This document shows, piece after piece, positions 1 to 9,800 of a DNA stretch of 64,000 nt. The translations under genes were made by a program, and so were the position numbers. The notes beneath the pieces are model-generated. The model saw only the letters and a list, made by a program, of their open reading frames with translations, had not been told where the DNA came from and ran no database searches. Numbering within the stretch: the stretch's first letter is position 1; each line of letters begins with the position of its first letter. The DNA comes from SW132 sp038150125 (GTDB taxonomy: Bacteria; Bacteroidota; Rhodothermia; Balneolales; Balneolaceae), in NCBI RefSeq assembly GCF_038150125.1, contig NZ_JBBVMF010000014.1:1-64000 (forward strand), in the 5' to 3' direction.

Positions 1-62
1 CAGCACTCCGGCCGTGTGTTTTACGCCGGATTCAAGGGGGGTCAGTATAGTCCGGAATATCC

Positions 63-950
63 ATGAACAATCTAAACTTCCACTCAAAAGTACATGCTAC
101 AATTTTAATACTCCTATTTATTGGATTCCACACTGGTTGCGGTTCAGTGAATAGTAATGATGAAGCTGATAATAGCAACGATGAGATTGTAAATCCTGCA
201 AATGCTGATGGCCTGGCAGAGGTACTCATCATGCCCACCGGTACTGAACAGAGAGATGATAATCCGCCTGCTCCAACAGGCACATCTGATTCGCCAATAG
301 CTTCTAACGCTATTGATCAGGTAACCAGTTCAAACGGTTCTACTGCACCTATTAACTTTGAGTTTGATAATCTCTCGGGCTATTTGGCAGGGTTTTATCT
401 TCAAGTTGAAGGTGCCTCCAGTTACTTCGACATTCCCTTTATCGGCAATTCTGTTTCTGGGGGTGATCTCCAAATACCACTGGGAATACCATCAAATGTC
501 GGTGAGGGGGAATTCTGCGTCAACTTTTGCATCTACGACTCAGAAAACAGAGTCAGTAATGTTGTGACCACGTGTGTAGATGTACTCAGGTTAGGTACCG
601 GTGCCCTTCAACTGTCTTTATCCTGGGATAACACATCCGATCTAGATCTACATGTAACTGATCCATCTGGAACTACCATCAACTATATATACCCATCATC
701 TTCAACCGGTGGAGAACTTGATCGGGATGATGTGGACGGTTTTGGACCAGAGAATATTTTTTGGACGGATGATGCGCCCGATGGCACCTATGTAGTAGAA
801 GTAGATCACTACTCAGGAGAAAGTCCCACAAACTTTATCGTAACAATTACCGGTCCCAATCAATCACGGAGTTTTAATGGAAGTGCTACAAGTGAGAATA
901 GAGTGCAAGTAGCATCATTCACTAAAAGTGGTAGTACACTCTCCTTTTAA
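63..950 (+). CDS. Lipoprotein with YfaP-like C-terminal domain
   Basis: Predicted 295-aa lipoprotein. A hydrophobic signal segment (about residues 10-25) ends in a lipobox with Cys26 (HTGC), followed by an acidic Asn/Asp/Glu-rich tether. Residues about 177-275 resemble the YfaP/DUF2135 type of beta-sandwich: 'SWDNTSDLDLHVTDPSG', an STGG-LD-DD-DGFGPEN block, then 'DGTYVVEVDHYSG'. Such domains sit in secreted or outer-membrane proteins and probably bind a ligand or calcium, but no substrate can be named. The ATG at 63 has no strong Shine-Dalgarno, and no other start gives the full signal peptide. The next secreted-protein gene begins 33 bp downstream on the same strand, so the two may be cotranscribed. 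Lipoprotein status is clear; the YfaP match is from memory of the motif. Confidence 0.75.
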   Translation: MNNLNFHSKVHATILILLFIGFHTGCGSVNSNDEADNSNDEIVNPANADGLAEVLIMPTGTEQRDDNPPAPTGTSDSPIASNAIDQVTSSNGSTAPINFEFDNLSGYLAGFYLQVEGASSYFDIPFIGNSVSGGDLQIPLGIPSNVGEGEFCVNFCIYDSENRVSNVVTTCVDVLRLGTGALQLSLSWDNTSDLDLHVTDPSGTTINYIYPSSSTGGELDRDDVDGFGPENIFWTDDAPDGTYVVEVDHYSGESPTNFIVTITGPNQSRSFNGSATSENRVQVASFTKSGSTLSF

Positions 951-983
951 ATCAATTTCGTAAAAAATTTCACCTTAGACCCA

Positions 984-1913
984 ATGTTTATGAAAGCTTT
1001 AAAAATTCTCTTTTCAATTATTCTATTTACACTATTACAAAACACTGTTCTTGCACAGGATCGACTCATCAAAGTCGATGGCGACATGCTCCAGGTAGTA
1101 ATCACTAAAATAAGGGACCAGGATGTCAAATACAAGCTATATGAAAATCCTGATGGTCCGCTATTCACTAATAAAATTAGTATGATCCACAAAATAATTC
1201 TGGAAACAGGAGATGAGTTTTACTTTTCTCCATTAATCTCAAAACAGAAATCAAGTCACAGAGGATCTAATAGTTCTACTTCGGAGAATAATGATGAAGT
1301 GATGGAACAAGAAAATTTTAAAAATCAAGGAATGTATACTACACCTACAGACTCAAATCAATTTGAGGATGACGAAAATTTTAAACTTAATAAATTACAT
1401 TGGACTGAGCGCACCTCAATTGACTACTCAATGTTAAATACAGATCTTAATAATATACAAACAGATCCTGAAATCGGATTGGTTTCATTGATGATGGAAA
1501 TTATAACTTATAATACATTCACAATGATGGGAGAGTTTAACGCTAATAACGCATATTTAAATCATCATGGAATTGTCACAAACATAAGTGTGCGATCTAA
1601 TTCTTTTGCATTTGAAGAGCAGATTTTGGTAGATCTGGGTATTGGATATGGGATTCAATATAACAGCTTGACCCTTTACTCGGCTTTAAATACTTCAGTA
1701 TATTTTTGGCAAAAATTGGATTTTGGCGATGAATCTGAAAAGAACTCTGTGTTTTTCCCCTCAAATGCAGAATATTTTAAACTGGGTCTTCATTGGAAAC
1801 CATTCCTGAAGAAAAGACTGGTAAACCACAATGATAGAAGAGCATTTGGTATACATGCTTCACTAAATTCTTATAATGGTGGCAATTCATTTATGATAGG
1901 TTTGTCTTTCTAA
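984..1913 (+). CDS. Secreted protein of unknown function
   Basis: A 309-aa protein with a Sec signal peptide (cleavage likely after 'VLAQ', about residue 25). I do not recognise the family. Residues about 28-70 ('LIKVDGDMLQVVITKIRDQD') resemble the short N-terminal beta-domain of Bacteroidota secreted proteins that respond to a cell-surface parameter. The middle (about 90-150) is polar and Ser/Asn/Glu-rich. The C-terminal half has alternating hydrophobic strands and ends in '...GGNSFMIGLSF', with a terminal aromatic residue as in outer-membrane beta-barrels. A small outer-membrane barrel protein is the best guess. ATG at 984 or 990 are both possible. It converges on the sensor kinase gene, whose 3' end is 25 bp away. 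Confidence 0.6.
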   Translation: MFMKALKILFSIILFTLLQNTVLAQDRLIKVDGDMLQVVITKIRDQDVKYKLYENPDGPLFTNKISMIHKIILETGDEFYFSPLISKQKSSHRGSNSSTSENNDEVMEQENFKNQGMYTTPTDSNQFEDDENFKLNKLHWTERTSIDYSMLNTDLNNIQTDPEIGLVSLMMEIITYNTFTMMGEFNANNAYLNHHGIVTNISVRSNSFAFEEQILVDLGIGYGIQYNSLTLYSALNTSVYFWQKLDFGDESEKNSVFFPSNAEYFKLGLHWKPFLKKRLVNHNDRRAFGIHASLNSYNGGNSFMIGLSF

Positions 1914-1938
1914 ATTCCAAGAAAAGACATTTCATAAT

Positions 1939-4782
1939 TCACATTATTTGAAACTCGATCTCCCATATGGTCCCCTCTTCCTTCTTCGTTTGAAGGGATG
2001 CAGACCCATTGAGTTGCCCCGCTCTCTCTTTGATATTCTGAACGCCGTTGCCATCTACTTTAATCTCTTCCGGATCAAACCCTTTGCCGTCATCTTCAAC
2101 GAAGATTAGCAGGCAGTCTGATTCCAGGTTCATACGGATTGTAACGTTCTTTGCCTCAGCATGCCGGGCAATATTGGTGAGAATCTCACGAAAGATCAGC
2201 CAGATATTTTTTCGCTCATTGATGCTTGGCTTGCCGCTGAATGTGCCTGAGTGATTAAACGTGTGCTTGATGCTTCGCGAGTCCAGCAGGTCGGCCGCAA
2301 ACCGTTTGCAGCGCAGCAGCAGGTTTTCCCAGTCGTCATTATCGGAGTGAATCACCCAGACGATGTCCGATATTTTCTCTTTGGCTTCACGCGAGGACCG
2401 CTGAATGAGCGTCAAAAACCTGTTGGTGTCTTTCTTCCCCAGCTTTTTTGAATCAATGGCATCGGCAAAAAAGTTGATACTGCTCAATGTGGAGCTTAGC
2501 TCGTCATGAAGGTCCCGCGCAATGCCGTCACGAATACGCTGTTCCCGTAAAATTGTACTCAGGCGCAATCGGTAGCCGCTGTAGATAAACCCGCCGGCCA
2601 GAAGTGCATAAAAAAGGTAAGCCCAGATCGTTCGGTACCACGGCGGAAGCACCTTGAACGTGTAAGCAGCAACCGAACCCTCAGCGTGATAGACATTTCG
2701 TCCCTGCACCTCAAACGTGTAGGTTCCCTCGGTGATAAACGTATAATCTTTTCTGGGTTCGCTGCTCCAACTGCTCCACCCATCTTCAAAGCCCCTGAGA
2801 CGAACCCGGTAGCTATTTTCATCCGGATCTATGTAGCTGGCAGCAGCGTAGGTGAACCGCAGACTGTTTTCATCGTAGCTCAGCTCGGATATCCTGTTCT
2901 GCTCACCAAATCCGCCGTAAATCAGCGAATCGCGTTCGGCATAGGCGCCCGTAATCAGCGTATTAAAATCGTGGTCGTACTGCCAGCTTGGATCCGACAG
3001 ATGGTACAGGTTGCGTGAACCGCCAAACCATGCGCTTCCATCCTCATTGCATCGAATCGCTTCAACGGACTGATCCCTTGCAATGGTCCGGTAGGGATCC
3101 GTAATTGTGGTCCATTTGCCACCGTCACGAACAGCACGCTTGATCAGACGATTATTTCTGAACCAGATCTCGTTCTCACTGCACTGTTCAAAATTAGAGA
3201 GATCTTTCGTTGGTATGTCCGGATCATTAAATGTGGTGTCGCGTAGAAACTGATTGTTTACTCTGTCAAAAACAAACAGTCCCTCGGTAGTGGCCAGCCT
3301 GATTCTTCCATCAAGAGTTCCAATTTTTCGAAGTGACGCTGATTCAGGGACTGGAATATCATAGCTGTCTTTTAAACTGCCATCTGATGAAAACCGGTAT
3401 ATGATATTATCCCACCTGGCTACCCACAGATTTTGTTCCTCTACATGGAGGTGACTAATATTCACATCTATGGTCAGCAGCGTGTCCGTCTTAATTTCTT
3501 CGTTTTCTATGGTAATCAGATCTACCCTATTTCTGCGGATCCCAAAATATTGATCTTTTATGTAGGGATTGGTGGCGAGCATATCGTACAGCTTATCAGA
3601 TATTTTTTTTTCTTCTTCCGCACCAATAGTTAATAGGCCATTCCCCGTTGAGATTAAAAGACCGCTCTCAGTTTCAATACCATCAAATACGCGAGCTGTA
3701 ACCAAGTCGCTGCTAATCAGACGGCTACTTGGAGTGATCGAAAACAGTCCTTCAGTAGTACCGGCATACACCGTATTCCCGATGCTTCCAATAAAGAGCG
3801 TAGCACCCGAATATCCGGCCTGTTCACCCCAAACTGTCACGGGATTATTTACAAGCAGCTTTGCGATTCCATTATCGGTTGCGGCCCAGAGAATACCCTC
3901 ATTATCCAGGTAGACATCGTAAATCATATTTGTCGGAAGGCCGTGATCTTCAGTGATGGTGATGTACTCATCTCCATCATGGTTCATAATGACAATCCCC
4001 CCGTCCAGCGTAGCTATCGCAGCTCTGTTTTGGCCGATAGGTACTGCGCGGTACACCCGGTTTTCGTTGATGTAGTCAGCAGCCTCATGTTCGAACGGCC
4101 GAAATGTTTCGCCATCATAAACAACCAGTCCGTTTTCTCTTGATAGAAGCAGTACGTTATCGTCAATCGGAAGTGTATCGTAGATAACGTCTGCGTTATA
4201 GATCTCTATATCAGTTAATTTAGTGAACTCACCGTCATTGTAAAATGAAAGTCCATTGCCCGTAATTTGCGTCATGAGCCGGTTACGAAATGGGAAAATA
4301 CTTCTGAGAGAAGCATTGGTTGGAACAGTAGTAACCGAGTCCTCTTCAATGATGTAAAGTCCTTCGTATGTGCGCGCGAATATCTTATCGTCCCGATTCA
4401 CAAACTGCCAGACACTTGAAAAGTTATGACTGGAGCTGTCAACACGTTCGAGCAGGCTCACCGGATAAAACCGGTTCAGGCTGTCGGCTTTCACATCGCC
4501 AAAATCGCCGTTTCCGCCCCAAAACATCTTACCGTTATGGATCCCTAAAGATCGGACCGAACCTCCTGCCGGCACATGTTCGGCATTCCATTCATGCCCG
4601 TTGAAATGTAGCAAACCCCCACCATTACCAAAATATATTGAACCTACATCTGATTCAATGACTGCCCAGTTTTGGCGGGAGTTCTCGTATTCTTCGGGGG
4701 TGTAATTTTCTAACTGTACCACTCCCTGGGCTAAACCTGATACAGGCAGTATGAAAGTGATATAAATTAATAACCTGCACAT
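1939..4782 (-). CDS. Propeller-type sensor histidine kinase (Y_Y_Y, HisKA_3, HATPase_c)
   Basis: Membrane sensor kinase of about 947 aa. The N-terminal signal (MCRLLIYITFILPVSGLAQ) is followed by about 600 residues of two-component-regulator propeller repeats such as 'LPTNMIYDVYLDNEGILWAA'. Next come a Y_Y_Y domain, one transmembrane helix (TIWAYLFYALLAGGFIYSG) and a cytoplasmic kinase. The phospho-acceptor is His759 in 'RDLHDELSSTLSS' (HisKA_3 H-box), followed by an N-box (IWLIFREILTNIARHAEA) and a G-box (DDGKGFDPEEI). There is no fused receiver or AraC domain, so it needs a separate regulator; the NarL-type regulator at 5668-6330 is the obvious partner. The frame is open to a TTG at 4809, but ATG 4782 starts directly at the signal peptide. 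The upstream small gene ends 16 bp before it, suggesting cotranscription. The ligand is unknown. Confidence 0.9.
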   Translation of the reverse strand: MCRLLIYITFILPVSGLAQGVVQLENYTPEEYENSRQNWAVIESDVGSIYFGNGGGLLHFNGHEWNAEHVPAGGSVRSLGIHNGKMFWGGNGDFGDVKADSLNRFYPVSLLERVDSSSHNFSSVWQFVNRDDKIFARTYEGLYIIEEDSVTTVPTNASLRSIFPFRNRLMTQITGNGLSFYNDGEFTKLTDIEIYNADVIYDTLPIDDNVLLLSRENGLVVYDGETFRPFEHEAADYINENRVYRAVPIGQNRAAIATLDGGIVIMNHDGDEYITITEDHGLPTNMIYDVYLDNEGILWAATDNGIAKLLVNNPVTVWGEQAGYSGATLFIGSIGNTVYAGTTEGLFSITPSSRLISSDLVTARVFDGIETESGLLISTGNGLLTIGAEEEKKISDKLYDMLATNPYIKDQYFGIRRNRVDLITIENEEIKTDTLLTIDVNISHLHVEEQNLWVARWDNIIYRFSSDGSLKDSYDIPVPESASLRKIGTLDGRIRLATTEGLFVFDRVNNQFLRDTTFNDPDIPTKDLSNFEQCSENEIWFRNNRLIKRAVRDGGKWTTITDPYRTIARDQSVEAIRCNEDGSAWFGGSRNLYHLSDPSWQYDHDFNTLITGAYAERDSLIYGGFGEQNRISELSYDENSLRFTYAAASYIDPDENSYRVRLRGFEDGWSSWSSEPRKDYTFITEGTYTFEVQGRNVYHAEGSVAAYTFKVLPPWYRTIWAYLFYALLAGGFIYSGYRLRLSTILREQRIRDGIARDLHDELSSTLSSINFFADAIDSKKLGKKDTNRFLTLIQRSSREAKEKISDIVWVIHSDNDDWENLLLRCKRFAADLLDSRSIKHTFNHSGTFSGKPSINERKNIWLIFREILTNIARHAEAKNVTIRMNLESDCLLIFVEDDGKGFDPEEIKVDGNGVQNIKERAGQLNGSASLQTKKEEGTIWEIEFQIM

Positions 4783-4798
4783 GTTTAGTAAGATTGAT

Positions 4799-5254
4799 TT
4801 ACCAATCAAAGTCCAAAGATGTCTCAGGATGTTCTATTTTTGGATCAACATGGTCTTTATTTGGAGGTGTTGGCACCCTATTTTCACAATGTATAACCAC
4901 TATTAGCTTCTTACCTTTTTCCTGGGATTCAATATGATGGACTGTCCCCAAATCTGAACCCGGAAAAAATTTAAATCCCTTTATACTATTTTTTGAAGGC
5001 ATTTTCTCGAATTTAAGAAGAAGATCAAAATCATCTCTTAAATCACTCATATCTAATTCTAAAGAACCAAGCTCATCGCCTTCTTTCTTTTTTACTAATG
5101 ATTTATGTTTATTCCTATCATTCTTATGACCAACTCCTCTGATTATTTCATCTTTATCATGTGTATTGTCTCCCTCGACCTCATATTTAAAAAATGCGTT
5201 CAAATTTTCATTAAGACCATTCTCAATATAATGCCCCTTTTTTGTACGTTTCAT
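4799..5254 (-). CDS. Hypothetical charged protein upstream of sensor kinase
   Basis: A 151-aa predicted protein that I do not recognise. It has no signal peptide and no transmembrane segment. It is rich in Lys, Glu, Asp and His, with a charged first half and a C-terminal part containing two short beta-like stretches ('GTVHHIESQEKGKKLIVVIH'). Codon use is AT-rich like its surroundings. It lies between the response regulator and the kinase on the same strand, 16 bp before the kinase ATG, so it could be a connector or accessory of the two-component system. That is inference from position only. The ATG at 5254 is preceded by an AT-rich leader with ACTACA half-sites further upstream. Confidence 0.5.
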   Translation of the reverse strand: MKRTKKGHYIENGLNENLNAFFKYEVEGDNTHDKDEIIRGVGHKNDRNKHKSLVKKKEGDELGSLELDMSDLRDDFDLLLKFEKMPSKNSIKGFKFFPGSDLGTVHHIESQEKGKKLIVVIHCENRVPTPPNKDHVDPKIEHPETSLDFDW

Positions 5255-5667
5255 TTGTGTGTTTTTTTAGATTTAAGTGTTTGGCGTAATCATGTTTTTG
5301 TTATTAGCTCAACTTCCGCAACATCTTAAAAATCTACCTCAAAACCTTTTAAACAACGCTCTGTAGTGCTACATGCATTATTTTAAGAACTGGATACTCA
5401 TTAGCAATTATATCAAATTACTCAGGTAATGACAGTCCCGCTTAGGATTCTCTTCCCTGAGTAACAGTGTGATATCTTCCATTAATTTTGGAGGCGTTTA
5501 CAACCTTCATTCTGCAATACCTTCTTACCCCAGCGACTTCGCGCCCCCGCGGTTCCAAAAACGGTGACTGCCTTTTACAGTATAAGATCTACTGTTTTAA
5601 TTGAAACATATTTTGTAGCCACTACATCGCTATTTTGCGGCAGTTGAGTTAGAAATTACTGCTAAGA
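5255..5667. other. Intergenic region with ACTACA half-site pairs
   Basis: A 413-bp stretch without a convincing gene between the response regulator and the small gene upstream of the kinase. It holds two compact inverted arrangements of the half-site seen in the BspA-like promoters: TGTAGTGCTACA at 5362-5373 (108 bp before the ATG at 5254) and TGTAGCCACTACA at 5614-5626. Both are everted relative to the ACTACAT-N4-ATGTAGT palindrome. A further inverted repeat, TTACTCAGG (5419-5427) with CCTGAGTAA (5457-5465), has a 29-nt loop. On the minus strand, GTTTCAATT follows the 5614 site, loosely like the GTTTCAAAAT box of the other promoters. Confidence 0.35.
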
Positions 5668-6330
5668 TTATTCCCCACGATCAATTTTAATCAATCCATT
5701 GGTGATTCCTTTCGCTACTGCTTCTGCTTTACTTTTAACCTGCAGCTTTCGGTAGATGTTGCGGATATGATAGCTTACACCATCCACCGAAAGATAGATC
5801 TGGTCAGCAATTGCCGAGTAGGACTTCCCGTCCCCTAGCAACGTTAAAATCTCTTGCTCCCTGTCGGATAATGTATATTCTTTTTTTGCTTTTGGCAATT
5901 TCTGCATCGAATCGATCACTTTTCGTGCAATAATCGGCGACATCGGTGAGCCACCACCGTAGGCTACTTTTACTGCTTTTACCAGCTCTTCCGGGCTCAC
6001 TTTTTTCACAAAGTACCCGATGGCACCGCTCCTCAAAGCCTTGAAAACATGTTCGGAATCTTCAAGTACCGAAATCATAATGATGGAGAGTGCGGGATTG
6101 ATCTCAAGGAATTTCTCCACTCCATCGGTTCCCAGCATGCCGGGGAGCTGGATATCAAGCAGCAAAATATCGCACCAGGCAACATCCTTAGATTCCAATG
6201 CATCTTCACACGACCTGAACACACTTTTTACGACGATTTCCTTATCGGCATCCAGTATCGTGGTCCAGCCCTCCCTGATGTAAGGGTTGTCTTCAACTAT
6301 GATAACTCTGATTAATGTCGGCTCTTCCAA
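5668..6330 (-). CDS. NarL/LuxR-family response regulator
   Basis: A 220-aa response regulator. Receiver residues about 8-125: acidic pair Glu13/Asp14 in 'IIVEDNP', phospho-acceptor Asp59 in 'DILLLDIQLPG', and the conserved Lys of 'YFVKKVSPEEL'. Residues about 155-212 form a LuxR-type HTH ('LSDREQEILTLLGDGKSYSAIADQ', then 'VSYHIRNIYRKL'). It is the likely partner of the propeller sensor kinase on the same strand downstream. Start: the frame offers TTG at 6330 and no ATG before the receiver fold, so TTG is probably used. A degenerate copy of the ACTACAT-N4-ATGTAGT palindrome lies 48 bp upstream at 6378-6395, suggesting autoregulation. The proposed targets are the two BspA-like genes (inference from shared sites). 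Confidence 0.93.
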   Translation of the reverse strand: MEEPTLIRVIIVEDNPYIREGWTTILDADKEIVVKSVFRSCEDALESKDVAWCDILLLDIQLPGMLGTDGVEKFLEINPALSIIMISVLEDSEHVFKALRSGAIGYFVKKVSPEELVKAVKVAYGGGSPMSPIIARKVIDSMQKLPKAKKEYTLSDREQEILTLLGDGKSYSAIADQIYLSVDGVSYHIRNIYRKLQVKSKAEAVAKGITNGLIKIDRGE

Positions 6331-6377
6331 TATCTTAGGTGTTTTTATGTAATCTCTTAATAATCACCCTGAATGTA

Positions 6378-6395
6378 ACTACATGAATGGGTAGT
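6378..6395. promoter_or_regulatory. Candidate autoregulatory operator of the response regulator
   Basis: ACTACAT-GAAT-GGGTAGT has the same 7-4-7 layout as the two sites at 10533 and 10854; the left arm is perfect and the right arm matches 5 of 7. It lies 48 bp upstream of the TTG start of the response regulator. The ACT...AGT frame resembles operators reported for VraR/LiaR-type LuxR regulators. The following GTTTCAAAAT box found at the other two sites is absent here. Confidence 0.4.
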
Positions 6396-6760
6396 AATGT
6401 ATTGCTATAAATTACTGGTCAGCTATCAATCTTAACGGCAATCTATTTAGCAAAATACCAAGTGGAATTGGGCAGTCAACTATCGATTCAGTCCGAGTAA
6501 ATAAAAAATTTGAGAAGACTTTTTGTCTCGGTCATTCCAGGAAATGCATCTATATCTCGGCTGCCTGCACCTATTGGATTTTTGATTGAATTCCGTTGGT
6601 GTTAGCTAATGAGTACCCTCCACCCGTCAGCCCGCAAATACAGCGTGCAGACGGGCAGTTATTCAAGCCCTCTTTGCATACTCTAATCACTAATTAAGAA
6701 ATTATTATTGAAAATACTTAATCGATTCTCTGATAGCCAAATGACTGATAAAATATAAAA
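6396..6760. other. Non-coding stretch between regulator and BspA-like gene
   Basis: No convincing gene is seen. It contains an imperfect inverted repeat, CCCGTC (6623-6628) with GACGGG (6650-6655), separated by 21 nt that include a short GC-rich inner pairing, so a structured RNA or relic repeat is possible. Nothing else is recognised. Confidence 0.3.
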
Positions 6761-6781
6761 CCCGGGACGTTTAAACCCGGG
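6761..6781 (-). terminator. Rho-independent terminator of the BspA-like gene
   Basis: Read on the minus strand, CCCGGG, a 9-nt loop, CCCGGG and then TTTTATATTTT form a hairpin with a T-rich tail. It lies 62 bp after the stop codon of the 1192-aa BspA-like gene. Confidence 0.65.
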
Positions 6782-6843
6782 CTCTATTTGAGTTTTGTAC
6801 CTCAAGCCAATGTCTCTTAATTTTCGTTGCTCGGGTAACCCTT

Positions 6844-9800
6844 TTATTTTATCAGCATCATCTTTCTCGTTTGAAGAAACTCCCCCGCCTGTATTCGATA
6901 GATGTAGGTACCACTCGATAATTTGGACGCGTTAAACTGAACCTGATGTCTGCCGGCTGCCCGTTGTTCATTAACCAACGTCGCGATACGCTGACCGAGC
7001 ATATTGTAGACATCCAGACGAACCTCGGCAGCTTCCGGCAGCCCGAACTCGATGACGGCACTCGGATTGAACGGATTTGGGTAATTTTGGGCCAGGCTGA
7101 ATTCAGTCGGTACACCTGCGTCATCATCAATAGATGTGGCCATTCCTGTTCTGAACGTATAAATATCAGACCAGCCAGAGACACCAGACCCGTTTTCGGC
7201 CTGTACCCGCCAATAGTAATCAGTCATAGATTCTAAATCATCGAGAGGTTCAAAGGCTGTACCTGAAATACCAGAACTGTCGATTTCCAGGGAACTAAAC
7301 CCCTCATCAATCGACACCTGAATGTGGTAGCTTTCGGCGCCATCTGATCCATTCCATTCAAAAATAGGACGAGCTTTTACGTCAACAGACTCATCCATAG
7401 GATTTATCAGAGAAATCGCAGCTGGAACTGATGGACACGTTCCCCACTGAGGTTGTATTTCCACTTGTCCAAAGAATCCGCTATCGGTATCAAACCTGTC
7501 CGGTTGAGTGTCAATAAGTTCTACGCACCAGCCACTTAAATCTTGGTTGAAGGCTGATGAATTTACAAACATTAAATTCATATTGGTCACTTGGCTCACG
7601 TCCCAACCGCTGATATCTTGATTAAAAACAGACGCATTATAGAACATTGCTCGCATTCTGGTCACCTGGCTTACGTCCCAGTCACCAATATTCTGGTCGA
7701 AGGCGGATGAATAATAAAATAAATTTCCCATATCAGTTACCTTACTCACATCCCAACCACCAATATCCTGATTAAATGCAGATGCATTGGAAAACATTGC
7801 GCCCATATCTGTCACATTGCCTACATTCCAATTCCCGATATCTTGATCGAATTCAGTCGCGCCTTGAAGCATCCCACTCATATCGGTTACCTGACTTACG
7901 TCCCATCCGCCGATATCCTGATTGAAAGCAACGGCGTTATTAAACATGTTACTCATGTTTTGAACCTGGCTAACATCCCATTCATCCATACTCCGGTTGA
8001 AAGCTGAAGCTCCTCGAAACATAGAACTCATAGTAGTCACCGCACTCACATCCCAACTGCCTATATCTTGATTAAAAACTGAAGCACTTGAAAACATGAA
8101 TAACATATCGGTTACCTGACCTACATCCCATCCGCCAATATTTTGATTAAATGAAGTTGCATTCCAAAACATACTGCTCATATCAATTACATTGGTCACC
8201 TCCCAATTTTCAATATCCCCGTTAAAATCTGAGGCAAAGCTAAACATACCCCCCATATTTGTAACGTTACCTACGTTCCAGGTATTTAAATCCTGGTTGA
8301 AAGAGTAAGCTTCTCGAAACATATAACGCATCGTAGTCACTGCACTGACATCCCAATTACTGATGTCCTGATCGTAACTAGATGCACGATCAAACATACT
8401 ATTCATTGTTGTAACACTTGAAACATCCCAGCTGCCGATATCTTCATTAAAATTACTTTTTTCACGAAATAGTGACCTCATATCAGTAATACCACTTGTA
8501 CATGTCGTTGCAGCATTTTCGGTTGTAATTTGATCTTTCCTACGTTTGGTATAAGTAACAGCACCTACTGAACCTACCTCTCCCACATCTGCACTATCAC
8601 ATTCTACAGTTACTCCATTTTCTGCTAATTTAAAATCCGGATTATCAATTGGCACGAATGGACAAGTTCCCCAAACAGGTTGTTTTTCAGGCTCTCCAAC
8701 AAATCCGCTTTCTGTATCAAAATCATCTGGTTTAGATGTAATTAATTCCACACACCAGCCTGATAGATCCTGATTGAAAGCTGTAGCATCGTTAAACATC
8801 CCAATCATAAACTCAACTTTTGAGACATCCCATCCACCAATATCCTGATTGAATGCATCAGTGTCTGCAAACATTGAGTTCATCACGAAAACCTCACTCA
8901 CATCCCAATTACTGATATCCTGATTAAAGTTTTTTGCACCCGAAAACATTTGCCCCATGCGAGTGACATTGCTTACATCCCAATCACCTATATATCCATT
9001 GAATTTGACAGCACCATCAAACATTCCTCCCATTAGCGTAACATTTGACACATCCCAATTTCCAATTTCCTGATTAAATTCAACGGCATTTGTAAACATA
9101 AAAGCCATGTTTATCACATTACTTACGTTCCAACTACTGATGTCTTGGTTAAAACTTGTAGCGCCATTAAACATTGAAATCATTGTTTCAACACTACTTA
9201 CATCCCATGCACTAATGTCCTGATTGAAGTTCTGGGCATTCAAAAACATTTGCCCCATCCGGGTCACGCTGCTTACATCCCAGTCACCAATATCTTGATT
9301 AAATGGATGAGGTTGATTCTCATCAAAACTGGCAAACATATTGAACGTGTTGGTAACATTACTTACGTCCCAGTCACCAATGTCCTGATTAAAGTCAGTC
9401 ATTCGGAACATTCTATTCATATTGGTAACCTTGCTTACATCCCAATTGCCAATATCCTGATTGAATGACGTCATATTTTCTGCATCTCCTGCAAACATCA
9501 GGCTCATATCTGTTACGTCTGAAACATCCCAACTGCTAATATCTTCATTGAAATCAAATTCAAGCTCAAACAAACTTGACATATCGGTTATGCCGCTGGT
9601 ACAGGTGGTAGCAGCATTTGACGTCGTAACCTGTTCTTTTGTACGTTTAGTATATGTCACACTATTTACAGTGCCCGACTCACCAACTGCCGCAGCATCA
9701 CAAATAATTGTAACCCCATTTGCAGCTAATTCAAACGCCTCACTCATCTGTTCGTTTAATACATCATTTACATTACGTGGCACTAATTGATACCCATCAT

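Noticed and set aside
1939..4782. Hybrid two-component system with fused AraC domain
   Set aside because: The protein ends right after the HATPase domain; no receiver or AraC domain is present, so it is a plain kinase needing a separate regulator.
7535..9570. Regular ~75-bp repeats resembling a CRISPR-like array
   Set aside because: They keep one open frame and encode DUF285 protein repeats; unit sequences diverge at synonymous and non-synonymous places, and there are no spacers or cas genes.
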